Assembly (NCBI GenBank): GCA_966128725.1
Contig: CBHYLN010000144.1
Span: 1 to 14,025 of the forward strand
Origin: JAFDZV01 sp966128725
GTDB lineage: Bacteria; Bacteroidota; Ignavibacteria; OLB7
Length of the DNA: 14,025 nucleotides
Reading direction: 5' to 3'
Below, piece after piece: positions 6,640-13,873 of this stretch. The notes below the pieces were generated by a model. It made no database searches. It had not been told where the DNA came from and worked only from the letters and a program-made list of their open reading frames with translations. Position 1 is the first letter of the stretch; each line of letters begins with the position of its first letter. Both the position numbers and the translations under genes were made by a program.

Positions 6640-7149
6640 ATGGAACAACTCTTCTCGCCGTGGCGCTCGCATTTCGTGGCGAATGTTGACGCCGATGCCG
6701 AATCTTCCAGCCCATTCTCGCGGGCGTTTGCCACCCCTCAGCACGATGCCGAACATTATCTGCTGTACCGCGGGAGCCGTGCGTTCGTGATCATGAATCT
6801 CTACCCCTATAACGCAGGCCATCTGCTGGTGGTGCCGATTCGCGAGGTGGGCGATTTTCTGGATCTGGACGACGCCGAGCGCGCCGAGATGATGGAGCTG
6901 GTACGCCTGTCGGTGGCGGCGTTGAAGCGGGCCCTGGCGCCACATGGTTTCAACGTGGGGATGAACCTTGGCCGTGTTGCCGGCGCCGCAATCGAACAAC
7001 ATGTGCACATGCATGTTGTGCCGCGCTGGAATGGCGATACGAACTTCATGCCGGTGCTTGCCGAGGTGCGCGTCATCTCCGATAACATGCGCGATGTATA
7101 CCAGCGCCTGCGCGCCGCGATTGCCGCCGAGCTTGCCGGCCCGGCCTGA
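6640..7149 (+). CDS. HIT-family nucleotide hydrolase/transferase, Ap4A phosphorylase-like
   Basis: The 169-residue protein has the histidine triad HVHMHVVPRW (121-130); His121, 123 and 125 form the HxHxH motif, with His123 the expected nucleophile. The context NLGRVAGAAIEQHVHMHVVP followed by GDTNFMPV resembles the branch of HIT proteins that includes bacterial Ap4A phosphorylases, which split diadenosine tetraphosphate. The core RAFVIMNLYPYNAGHLLVVP (47-66) is also typical. Unusually, the N-terminal zinc-ligand motif of this branch (CxFC) reads S-P-F-S at 24-27, so that zinc site seems lost. The frame is open from 6586, but the ATG at 6640 gives the usual short N-terminus (MEQLFSPWR). The exact substrate is uncertain; a general Hint/Ap4A-type hydrolase is the main alternative. 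Confidence 0.93.
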   Translation: MEQLFSPWRSHFVANVDADAESSSPFSRAFATPQHDAEHYLLYRGSRAFVIMNLYPYNAGHLLVVPIREVGDFLDLDDAERAEMMELVRLSVAALKRALAPHGFNVGMNLGRVAGAAIEQHVHMHVVPRWNGDTNFMPVLAEVRVISDNMRDVYQRLRAAIAAELAGPA

Positions 7150-7202
7150 TCGCCGGACAACCTTGGCATGCGGCTCCTTATATGCGCTTTTACCATCCTT
7201 TG

Positions 7203-7210
7203 TATATTTG
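7203..7210 (+). promoter_or_regulatory. Possible Bacteroidota-type -7 promoter element for kptA
   Basis: TATATTTG is an exact TAnnTTTG match in an AT-rich patch (about 7175-7230) that stands out from the GC-rich surroundings. It lies in the 150-bp gap before kptA and would give a leader of about 85 nt. The -33 box is not clear. Confidence 0.45.
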
Positions 7211-7299
7211 CCGAGCCACTATGATTGTAATCCACGATGGCGCACGCAGTGTAATCTCCCGACCAAAGCAGGGGAGGCCATCGCATTTCTACTATTGTC

Positions 7300-7857
7300 A
7301 TGATTGACCTGAAACAACTCTCGAAGCGCATCTCCTATGTGCTGCGGCATGCACCATGGGAATACGAACTTGAACTTGATGCCGAAGGATGGGTCCCGCT
7401 TGAGCATTTGCTGGAGGGGCTTCGATCGCACCACAACCTGAAGACCGTTGAACGAGCGGACATCGAACGCGTGATCGTCGAATCCGACAAGGCCCGATTC
7501 GAGCTGTCCGGCGAAAAGATACGGGCCTGTTATGGCCACTCGGTGCCCGGCCGCATCGAAAAGGTGCCCGTCGAGCCACCGGCCACATTGTACCATGGCA
7601 CGGTACCGCGTTTCCTTGATGCAATCGAGCGCGGCGGTCTGCTGCCGATGAGCCGGCAATACGTTCATCTGTCGTCGGACACGGAAACGGCGGCCATTGT
7701 CGCCCGTCGCAGGGGGCAGCAGATCGTAATCCTCAGGATCGACGCGCACGCCGCGTGGGCCGCGGGCGTCAAGTTCTACAAGGAGCTGAACGGCGTTTGG
7801 CTTGCCGACGCCGTTGGGCCTGAATGGATTACCGTACCCGCCACTGCCGCGTTGTAA
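7300..7857 (+). CDS. kptA: RNA 2'-phosphotransferase (Tpt1/KptA family)
   Basis: Enzymes of this family remove an internal RNA 2'-phosphate by transferring it to NAD+, giving ADP-ribose 1'',2''-cyclic phosphate and nicotinamide. The 185-residue product has the usual two lobes. The N-terminal winged-helix part shows LSKRISYVLRHAP (7-19) with the Arg16-His17 pair, and IRACYGHS (74-81). The C-terminal NAD+-binding lobe shows LYHGT (97-101), MSRQYVHLSSD (117-127) and the closing FYKELNGVWLAD (159-170). Length is normal for bacterial KptA. Two positions differ from the usual motifs: Tyr78 where QGHS normally has Gln, and Tyr121 where HVHLS normally has His. The role of KptA in bacteria, which lack the yeast-type tRNA splicing that makes its substrate, is not settled. 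Its TAA stop (7855-7857) is also the first triplet of the repeat array downstream. Confidence 0.95.
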   Translation: MIDLKQLSKRISYVLRHAPWEYELELDAEGWVPLEHLLEGLRSHHNLKTVERADIERVIVESDKARFELSGEKIRACYGHSVPGRIEKVPVEPPATLYHGTVPRFLDAIERGGLLPMSRQYVHLSSDTETAAIVARRRGQQIVILRIDAHAAWAAGVKFYKELNGVWLADAVGPEWITVPATAAL

Positions 7858-8238
7858 CCGGCGCAGCCGCACCACGCGCAGCATGCCGGACTCGCTGAGT
7901 TGCGCATGCGAGTCGGTAACCGGCGCCGGCGCAGCCGCACCACGCGCAGCATGCCGGACTCGCTGAGTTGCGCATGCGAGTCGGTAACCGGCGCCGGCGC
8001 AGCCGCACCACGCCCAGCATGCCAAACTCGTTGAGTTGCGCATGCCAATCGGTAATCGGCGCTGGCGCTGCCAAACCACGCGCAGCATGCTGTATTCGCT
8101 GAGTTGTGCATGCGAATCGGTAACCGGCAATAGCATTGCCGCACCACGCGCAGCATGCCGAACTCGTTGCGTTGTGCATGCGAATCGGTAACCGGCAATA
8201 GCATTGGCGCACCACGCGCAGCATGCTGAACTCGTTGA
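7855..8238 (+). repeat. Tandem array, about 68-bp unit, five full copies and one partial
   Basis: Units begin with TAACCGG (TAATCGG in copy 4) at 7855, 7917, 7985, 8053, 8121 and 8189. Spacings are 62, 68, 68, 68 and 68 bp; the last copy stops after about 50 bp at 8238. Copy 1 lacks a 6-bp CCGGCG segment but otherwise equals copy 2. Copies 5 and 6 share a GGCAATAGCATT variant in place of the GC-rich block of copies 1-3, and copy 4 is intermediate. The most constant core is ACCACGCGCAGCATGC, altered only by one base in copy 3. Each unit can fold into a stem between ACTCGC and GCGAGT, or variants of these. There are no unique spacers, so it is not a CRISPR. The array starts exactly at the kptA stop and ends 123 bp before the nuclease gene. 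Confidence 0.95.
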
Positions 8239-8351
8239 TTTATATATCCGACGCCGTCCTCACCTCGCGGCTATTCCATACATCATACACTACTCGTGCC
8301 ACGGACCCTGAGAGGCCTCCGGATTGGCACGTGTTTCGTTTTTACTTCTAC

Positions 8352-8355
8352 GGAG
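8352..8355 (+). promoter_or_regulatory. Ribosome binding site of the HsdR-N nuclease gene
   Basis: GGAG with a 6-nt spacer before the ATG at 8362 supports that start over the open frame reaching back to 8296. Confidence 0.6.
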
Positions 8356-8361
8356 CATCAC

Positions 8362-9558
8362 ATGGATTTCATCGATCAACTGCAGGCGCTTGCCGCAAAG
8401 ATTCAAAAGTCGAAGGAGTTTGTACAGACCGAGGAAGCCACCAAGAATGCGTTTGTGATGCCGATGATCGCGGCGCTTGGCTACGACATCTTCAACCCTC
8501 TTGAGGTTGTGCCCGAGTTCACCGCCGACGTCGGCATCAAGAAAGGGGAGAAGGTTGATTACGCGATCCTGCGCGACGGCAAGCCGATTATTCTGTTCGA
8601 GTGCAAGAAGGTTGGCACCAAGCTGGACCCCTCGGTGGCATCGCAGTTATATCGCTACTTCCACACCTGCGAGGCCCGGATCAGTGTGCTTACCGACGGT
8701 GTGGTCTATCAGTTCTACAGCGATCTGGAAGACCAGAACAAGATGGACACCAAACCGTTCATGGAGTTCGACCTGCTGAACATTCAGGAGGCGCTGGTGC
8801 CGGAGCTGAAGAAGCTTACCAAATCGGCATTCGATCTGGACGCCGCGATCACTGCCGCCGGCGAGCTGAAGCACATGAAGGAGATCCGCCGTATCCTGGC
8901 CGAGGAGTTCGAGCGGCCGTCGGACGAACTTCTGCGTGTGTTCATTCCACATCTGCACAGCGGCTCGGTTACCCAGCGTGTTCGCGATCAGTTTCGCGAC
9001 GTGGTGCGCCGTGCGCTGCATCAGTTCGTTGCCGATAATGTGAACGACCGCATCAAATCGGCGCTGACCAACGACTCGCCGAAAGCGCCGGAAGCCAGGC
9101 CGGAGGAGGCGGAGCGTCAGTCGGCCGAGGAAACCTCCGGTGCCGACCGGCCGGAGCTGACCCCCGAGGAGCACGAGGGATATCTGGTGGTGCGGGCGAT
9201 CCTGCGCGAGGTTGTCGAGCCCGAACGGGTTACCCACCGTGACACCATGAGCTACTGCGGTATCCTTCTGGACGATAACAATCGCCAGCCCATCTGCCGG
9301 TTGCACTTCAACAAGACGCAGAAATACCTCGGGTTGTTCGATGAGGCCAAAAACGAGGAGCGTGTGCCGATCGACTCGTTGAACGATATCTACAGGCATG
9401 CCGCTCGCCTGAAGATGGCCGTTGGGTTCTACGCGCACGGGCGAACGCGCGCCGACACCGCCCCCGTGCCCAACCCTGCCGCCGCGCCGCCTGCACGCCC
9501 GGCCGAGGGCATGCAACCGGAGACGCATCAGAACGGAGCGTCGCCGGCGTTGAACTGA
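8362..9558 (+). CDS. Stand-alone nuclease with HsdR N-terminal-type domain (predicted type IV restriction-like, COG4748 type)
   Basis: The 398-residue protein begins with the HsdR-N-like domain found at the front of type I restriction R subunits and in free-standing predicted restriction endonucleases. The entry helix TEEATKNAFVMPMIAALGYD (23-42) leads to a PD-(D/E)xK core: Asp66 in KVDYAI, then Glu80 and Lys82 in LFECKK, a normal spacing for a metal-dependent DNA nuclease. The next segment, VASQLYRYFHTCEARISVLT (92-111), is also typical. After a helical middle there is an acidic Pro/Glu/Ala linker (about 238-265), then a second small domain (about 270-358: HEGYLVVRAI, RDTMSYCGIL, ICRLHFNKTQ), and a disordered Pro/Ala tail. 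No helicase, HsdM or HsdS partner is in the window. Its role is inferred, probably defence; cleavage specificity cannot be read. Confidence 0.85.
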   Translation: MDFIDQLQALAAKIQKSKEFVQTEEATKNAFVMPMIAALGYDIFNPLEVVPEFTADVGIKKGEKVDYAILRDGKPIILFECKKVGTKLDPSVASQLYRYFHTCEARISVLTDGVVYQFYSDLEDQNKMDTKPFMEFDLLNIQEALVPELKKLTKSAFDLDAAITAAGELKHMKEIRRILAEEFERPSDELLRVFIPHLHSGSVTQRVRDQFRDVVRRALHQFVADNVNDRIKSALTNDSPKAPEARPEEAERQSAEETSGADRPELTPEEHEGYLVVRAILREVVEPERVTHRDTMSYCGILLDDNNRQPICRLHFNKTQKYLGLFDEAKNEERVPIDSLNDIYRHAARLKMAVGFYAHGRTRADTAPVPNPAAAPPARPAEGMQPETHQNGASPALN

Positions 9559-9570
9559 TATGCCGGGCAA

Positions 9571-9599
9571 GGCCCGCTGTCCCCGGGTGACAGCGGGCC
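9571..9599 (+). terminator. Hairpin terminator after the nuclease gene
   Basis: A perfect 11-bp GC-rich stem (9571-9581 with 9589-9599) with a 7-nt loop lies 12 bp after the stop at 9558. No T-tract follows, as with several other 3'-end hairpins in this window. Confidence 0.6.
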
Positions 9600-9683
9600 G
9601 ATGCCATCACGGTAATCCCGCCTCGTGCCAGCCGGCGCCCATCCCGTCTACGTTCCGTCACGCATTCTTCGAGCGGATCTCCA

Positions 9684-9691
9684 TATACTTG
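9684..9691 (+). promoter_or_regulatory. Possible -7-like promoter element upstream of der
   Basis: TATACTTG matches TAnnTTTG at all but one fixed position and sits about 100 bp before the der ATG, past the terminator of the preceding gene. A promoter must lie in this 234-bp gap if that terminator works; this is the best candidate I see. Confidence 0.25.
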
Positions 9692-9792
9692 CAGGATTTG
9701 CCGAACGCTCGGCCCCCAACGCCGCGCGTTTGCGCTGGCCGCCAGGTGGGCGCCCGCGCGGATCGTGCATCGAAGTGAGCCAACCTGTGAGC

Positions 9793-11124
9793 ATGAAGAA
9801 CATTGTCGCGATTGTAGGACGCCCGAACGTCGGGAAGTCCACTCTGTTTAACCGCATTCTTGGGCGCCGCGACGCCATTGTCGAGGCGGTGAGCGGTGTT
9901 ACGCGCGATCGCCACTACGGCGAGGCGGAATGGGCCGGCCGGGAATTCTCGCTGGTGGATACCGGCGGATTTGTTCCGGACACGTCCGACATCTTCGAGC
10001 TGGCCATTCGCGAGCAGGCGCAGATCGCCATCGAGGAGGCCGACATCATCGTCTTCGCCGTCGACTCGCGCGACGGCATCGTGCCGGTTGATCGGGAGAT
10101 TGCCGAGATGTTGCGCCGCAGCGGCAAGCAGGTGGTGCTGCTGGTGAACAAGTGCGATAACGACCGTGCCGACGCCGAATCCGTCGCGTTCTGGGAGTTG
10201 GGTCTGGGCGAACCGTTCCCGGTGTCGGCGATGAACGGCCGTCGCGTGGGCGATGCGCTCGACGCCATAACCGCGACGTTCCCGCCGGTTGATCCCGACG
10301 ACGATGCCGAGGGCGGCCCGTTGAAGATTGCGCTGATCGGGCGGCCTAACGTTGGCAAGAGCTCGATCACCAACGCATTGCTGGGCCAGGAGCGCGCCAT
10401 CGTTACGCCGATTGCAGGCACCACGCGCGACTCGATCGACAGCACCGTGCGATACTACGGCGAGGAGATCATCCTGATCGATACGGCCGGCCTGCGCAAG
10501 CGCAAGCAGGTGCACGACTCGATCGAACTGTATTCGATCATACGAACGGTGCGCGCCATCGAGCGCTGCGACGTTGCCGTGGTGGTGATCGATGCCACGG
10601 TTGGTCTGGAGCGGCAGGACGCCAACGTGATCAACGAGGCGGCCGACAAACGCAAGGGCATCGTGATCGTGGTGAACAAGTGGGATCTGGTGGAGAAGGA
10701 GACGATGACCTCGAAGCGTTTCGAGGACGCGATCCGTGCCGAGCTTCCCACGTTCGACTATATTCCGATCCTCTTCGTGTCGGCCGTTACCAAGCAGCGC
10801 ATCACCAAGCTGATCGAGCTTGCCAAGCATGTGAACGAGGAGCGCAACAAGCGCATCTCCACCAGCAAGCTGAACGACGTTATCCTGGAAGCCATCAAGT
10901 ACCAGCCGCCGCCAGCGGTGCGGGGGCGCGACCTGCGCATCAACTTCATTCAGCAGCCACAGGCGGCCCCGCCTGTGTTCCTGTGCTACACCAACCATCC
11001 GGACCTGATGCCGGACAACTACGCCCGGTATCTGGAGCGCGTGATCCGTCGCGAGTTCCAATTCGACGGCGTTCCGCTAACGCTGGTGTTCAAGCAGAAG
11101 AACAAGCTGCGCGAACAGGCCTGA
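9793..11124 (+). CDS. der: Ribosome-associated GTPase Der (EngA)
   Basis: Der is the essential GTPase with two G domains in tandem that assists assembly of the 50S subunit. The 443 residues show both sets of motifs. Domain 1 has GRPNVGKST (9-17), GVTRD (35-39), DTGG (56-59), NKCD (119-122) and SAMN (145-148). Domain 2 has GRPNVGKSS (183-191), GTTRD (209-213), DTAG (230-233), NKWD (295-298) and SAV (330-332). A KH-like domain closes the protein (about 356-436, including YTNHPDLM and FDGVPLTLVFK). The acidic linker between the G domains is PVDPDDDAEGG. Length is typical. The frame is open from 9625, but that extension is Pro/Arg-rich without similarity; the ATG at 9793 puts the first G1 motif at the normal place. 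A GTG two codons earlier (9787) is a minor alternative. No clear Shine-Dalgarno site. Confidence 0.98.
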   Translation: MKNIVAIVGRPNVGKSTLFNRILGRRDAIVEAVSGVTRDRHYGEAEWAGREFSLVDTGGFVPDTSDIFELAIREQAQIAIEEADIIVFAVDSRDGIVPVDREIAEMLRRSGKQVVLLVNKCDNDRADAESVAFWELGLGEPFPVSAMNGRRVGDALDAITATFPPVDPDDDAEGGPLKIALIGRPNVGKSSITNALLGQERAIVTPIAGTTRDSIDSTVRYYGEEIILIDTAGLRKRKQVHDSIELYSIIRTVRAIERCDVAVVVIDATVGLERQDANVINEAADKRKGIVIVVNKWDLVEKETMTSKRFEDAIRAELPTFDYIPILFVSAVTKQRITKLIELAKHVNEERNKRISTSKLNDVILEAIKYQPPPAVRGRDLRINFIQQPQAAPPVFLCYTNHPDLMPDNYARYLERVIRREFQFDGVPLTLVFKQKNKLREQA

Positions 11125-11220
11125 CAATCGTTGCACGACAAACGAGGAGCCCGCGTGCCTTGCTTTCGTGCTTCGCCGACCGCTGGCAACTCGCACTTCA
11201 ACTAGAACGTTCGGTATACC

Positions 11221-12582
11221 ATGAGCCTTCTTTCGTTTATCGACGATAACAATGCCCGTCATGTGGAGGAGCTGAAGGAGTTCCTGCGCATTCCATCGAT
11301 CTCGGCCGACCCGGCCTACAACGCCGAAACGCGGCGTGCCGCGGAGTTCGTGGCCGCCGAAGCCGCTCGCATCGGGCTGGAAAACATCCGCATCATGGAA
11401 ACACCCGGCCATCCGGTTGTGTATGCCGAGTGGATGGGCGCCCCCGGCAAACCCACGGTGCTGGTGTACGGCCATTACGATGTGCAGCCGCCCGATCCGC
11501 TGGAGCTCTGGACCAGCCCGCCGTTCGAGCCCGAGGTACGCGGCGAGGATATCTACGCGCGCGGTTCGATCGACGACAAGGGCCAGGTGTTCATGCATCT
11601 GAAAAGCATCGAGGCCTGGATGCGGACCGAGGGGAAGCTCCCGGTGAACGTGAAGATCATCATCGAGGGCGAGGAGGAGGTGGGCTCACCGAACCTGCCG
11701 CCGTTCCTGGCGGCGCAGAAGGAGCTGCTGGCCTGTGATGCGGTGATGATCTCCGACACCACCATGTACGACTACGACATGCCCTCGATCACCTACGGGC
11801 TGCGGGGGCTGGCGTATTTCGAGCTGCACGTTGTTGGTCCGGATCGCGACCTGCACAGCGGAATGTTCGGCGGCGCCGTGGCCAACCCGATTAACGCGCT
11901 GGCCGAACTTATCGCCGCGATGAAGGACGCCGATGGGCGCATCCAGCTTCCGGGCTTCTACGATCAGGTGATCGATGTTTCGCCGGAGGAGCGTGCCGAA
12001 CTGGCCCGCCTGCCGTACAGCGCTCAGGATTTCTGCAACCTTATCTCGATCCCGGAAACAGTGGGCGAGAAGGGATATACCGATCTGGAACGCCTGTGGG
12101 CGCGGCCCACGCTGGATGTATGCGGCATCTGGGGCGGCTATCAGGGCGAGGGCGCCAAGACCGTGCTGCCGTCGAAGGCAGGGGCCAAGATCTCCATGCG
12201 TCTGGTGGCCAATCAGGACTACCGCGCCGTCGCCGCTCAGCTTCGGGAATTCGTGGCCGCGCACGCGCCGGCCGGGGTGCGCATCGAGGTTGTTGAGCTG
12301 CATGGCGGGCCGCCCGCGCTTACGCCAACCGATTCGGTGCCGGTGCGCGCCGGGCTTGTTGCGCTGGAGCGCGCGTTCGGCATCAAGCCGTTCCTGATCC
12401 GCAGCGGTGGCTCGATCCCCATCGTGGCCGACTTCGAGGAGCAGTTGGGCGCGCCGGTGGTGTTGATGGGGTTTGGTCTGCCGGATCAGAACGCCCACTC
12501 GCCCGACGAAAAGATGAACCTGAAGAACTATCACCGTGGCATCAAAAGCGCGGCGTTGTTCCTGGAGGAGATGGCGCGCTAG
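11221..12582 (+). CDS. M20-family metallopeptidase (dipeptidase-like)
   Basis: This 453-residue protein is a zinc-dependent M20 exopeptidase or dipeptidase, probably cytoplasmic since no signal peptide is seen. The two-metal site is complete: His85 and the supporting Asp87 in YGHYDVQP, bridging Asp118 in RGSIDDKGQ, general base Glu151 with metal ligand Glu152 in EGEEEVGS, Asp179 in ISDT, and His426 in NAHSPDE. The lid/dimerisation domain (about 190-310) contains DLHSG (210-214), whose histidine in this family reaches the active site of the partner subunit. The long lid and the DVQPPDPLELW segment fit the dipeptidase branch better than ArgE or DapE, but the substrate cannot be read from sequence. 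The ATG at 11221 starts a normal N-terminus; no Shine-Dalgarno site precedes it. It begins 96 bp after der and may be co-transcribed with it. Confidence 0.95.
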   Translation: MSLLSFIDDNNARHVEELKEFLRIPSISADPAYNAETRRAAEFVAAEAARIGLENIRIMETPGHPVVYAEWMGAPGKPTVLVYGHYDVQPPDPLELWTSPPFEPEVRGEDIYARGSIDDKGQVFMHLKSIEAWMRTEGKLPVNVKIIIEGEEEVGSPNLPPFLAAQKELLACDAVMISDTTMYDYDMPSITYGLRGLAYFELHVVGPDRDLHSGMFGGAVANPINALAELIAAMKDADGRIQLPGFYDQVIDVSPEERAELARLPYSAQDFCNLISIPETVGEKGYTDLERLWARPTLDVCGIWGGYQGEGAKTVLPSKAGAKISMRLVANQDYRAVAAQLREFVAAHAPAGVRIEVVELHGGPPALTPTDSVPVRAGLVALERAFGIKPFLIRSGGSIPIVADFEEQLGAPVVLMGFGLPDQNAHSPDEKMNLKNYHRGIKSAALFLEEMAR

Positions 12583-12627
12583 GGCCACGGTCTCTGGATA
12601 CACAACAGCGCCTGATGCTGAATGAAC

Positions 12628-12682
12628 ACGAGCCTGGATCGTGTGGGATGGGAGAAGCCATCTCATTGCGATCCAGGCTCGT
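12628..12682. terminator. Long hairpin between the convergent M20 and methyltransferase genes
   Basis: A perfect 14-bp inverted repeat (12628-12641 with 12669-12682) encloses a 27-nt loop that can form a small inner GATGG/CCATC stem. It lies between the stop of the M20 gene (12582) and the stop of the methyltransferase (12720), so it can serve both. Only a TTT follows on the plus strand. Confidence 0.65.
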
Positions 12683-12719
12683 TTGATATACCTCCACTAC
12701 CGCGTTGTTTGCAAATCCA

Positions 12720-13613
12720 TCAGGCGGCCTCCTTGCGGGCGAACAGATAACACTGCGCGTAGTATCGGCGGTGGGCCGTTTCGGAAATCAGCGGTTGCAC
12801 GAACTCCACGAACTGCCGTTGTTCGGCTTCGGTCAGCGACCGCTCCACCGCTTCGCGCAGCGTTGGATACAGCGGGTTGGGCGCGGAATTCCACATGTAT
12901 TCAAAGCTTGGGAATTTCGCGTTCGAGCTCACAGCGATGTGCAGCTCGATCTGGATGTCCTGAAACCCGGCGTCCTCGCAATGGGCCATCAGATCGGTCT
13001 CGTCGAAGTTCGTCATCACATCGGCATCGATATCCTCGGTATACCCGTACATATGCAGCACCTTCTCGGCAATCGTGCCCAGCGGCGATACATCGTATCC
13101 AAACAGGTACAACGAGCCATGGCGTAGCCGGGCGGTGCGCAGAATGCGGTTGATCGGCTCGCAGATCGACATGCGTCCGCCGGGCTTCAGCACCCTGTGC
13201 ATCTCGGCGATGCTCTGGGCACGGTTATCGTCGTACATAAGCACGGCGCGGCACATGACAACATCCACGGTCTGTGTGCCCACGTCGGTGAGCTTGTGCG
13301 CTGGCTGTGCGATGAAGCGGGTAGTGGTGGCGCATTCGGTGTCATGCGCCGCGCGGCACATCTCCACGGCTGCCTCGGAGATATCGGAGAAAATCACCGT
13401 GCCGCTGTCGCCCACCAACGGAATCGCGGCGAAGCCCAGCAATCCGTCGCCGGTACCTACGTCGAGCACAACGTTCCCGGCCTCGATTTCGGCATCCTCA
13501 AGGATCTTGTCGCGGATGGGGAACAACGAGCGTTTGATATACTCGAAGCGAGCGGGATCGCCCCCGTAGCGGTGTGTGGTCAGCCAGCGTGACCAATGGT
13601 CGTCAGCAGCCAT
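12720..13613 (-). CDS. Class I SAM-dependent methyltransferase
   Basis: The 297-residue protein has the Rossmann methyltransferase core: motif I VVLDVGTGDGLLG (48-60), the acidic end of strand 2 in VIFSDIS (73-79), then VVMCRAVLMYDDN (118-130) and HRVLKPGGRMSICEP (139-153), the pattern of the Methyltransf_11 group. The C-terminal part (about 190-297) is extra, mostly helical, and ends HRRYYAQCYLFARKEAA. That C-terminus is repeated in the partial gene upstream, so it marks a family and is not random extension. The frame is open to 13781, but ATG at 13613 has AAGGA with a 5-nt spacer before it and starts a sensible domain. No substrate can be assigned; small-molecule methylation is the usual role of this group. 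It converges with the M20 gene. Confidence 0.92.
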   Translation of the reverse strand: MAADDHWSRWLTTHRYGGDPARFEYIKRSLFPIRDKILEDAEIEAGNVVLDVGTGDGLLGFAAIPLVGDSGTVIFSDISEAAVEMCRAAHDTECATTTRFIAQPAHKLTDVGTQTVDVVMCRAVLMYDDNRAQSIAEMHRVLKPGGRMSICEPINRILRTARLRHGSLYLFGYDVSPLGTIAEKVLHMYGYTEDIDADVMTNFDETDLMAHCEDAGFQDIQIELHIAVSSNAKFPSFEYMWNSAPNPLYPTLREAVERSLTEAEQRQFVEFVQPLISETAHRRYYAQCYLFARKEAA

Positions 13614-13618
13614 TGCGT

Positions 13619-13623
13619 TCCTT
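13619..13623 (-). promoter_or_regulatory. Ribosome binding site of the methyltransferase gene
   Basis: AAGGA on the minus strand, 5 nt before the ATG at 13613, decides that start over upstream candidates in the same open frame. Confidence 0.65.
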
Positions 13624-13873
13624 CGGGTCAATAGAAGAACAGCGGTCCATGCGCACGCTGGGCAGGACCGAAATGGCGCCGGTGGTTGTACGATCGATGC
13701 GCGAACACGTGGCAGGCGGGGGGCCGACATGCGAGGAAATCGGAGGGGGGCGTGTTCCGGGTTACGATTTACGAACAGCACGCCGATTGTGCAAGCGGCG
13801 GCCGTTGCTGGGCCAGCTTGGGTAGTACCAACGCAGGAAATATGCGTAATTCAAGGCGCGCTTCAGCAAAGGG

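Noticed and set aside
7219..8136. Long minus-strand open frame (305 codons) antisense to kptA and across the repeats
   Set aside because: Half of it is the complement of a well-supported enzyme gene and the rest is repeat sequence; the translation is Arg/Ala/Gly-rich with no motif. Kept only as a finding about the repeats being stop-free.
7855..8238. CRISPR array
   Set aside because: Units are contiguous and 68 bp long with no unique spacers between conserved repeats, and no cas genes are nearby.
9658..11061. 467-codon minus-strand frame antisense to der
   Set aside because: The plus strand has every Der motif in order; the minus translation is His/Arg/Val-rich without any domain, the usual shadow of a GC-rich gene.
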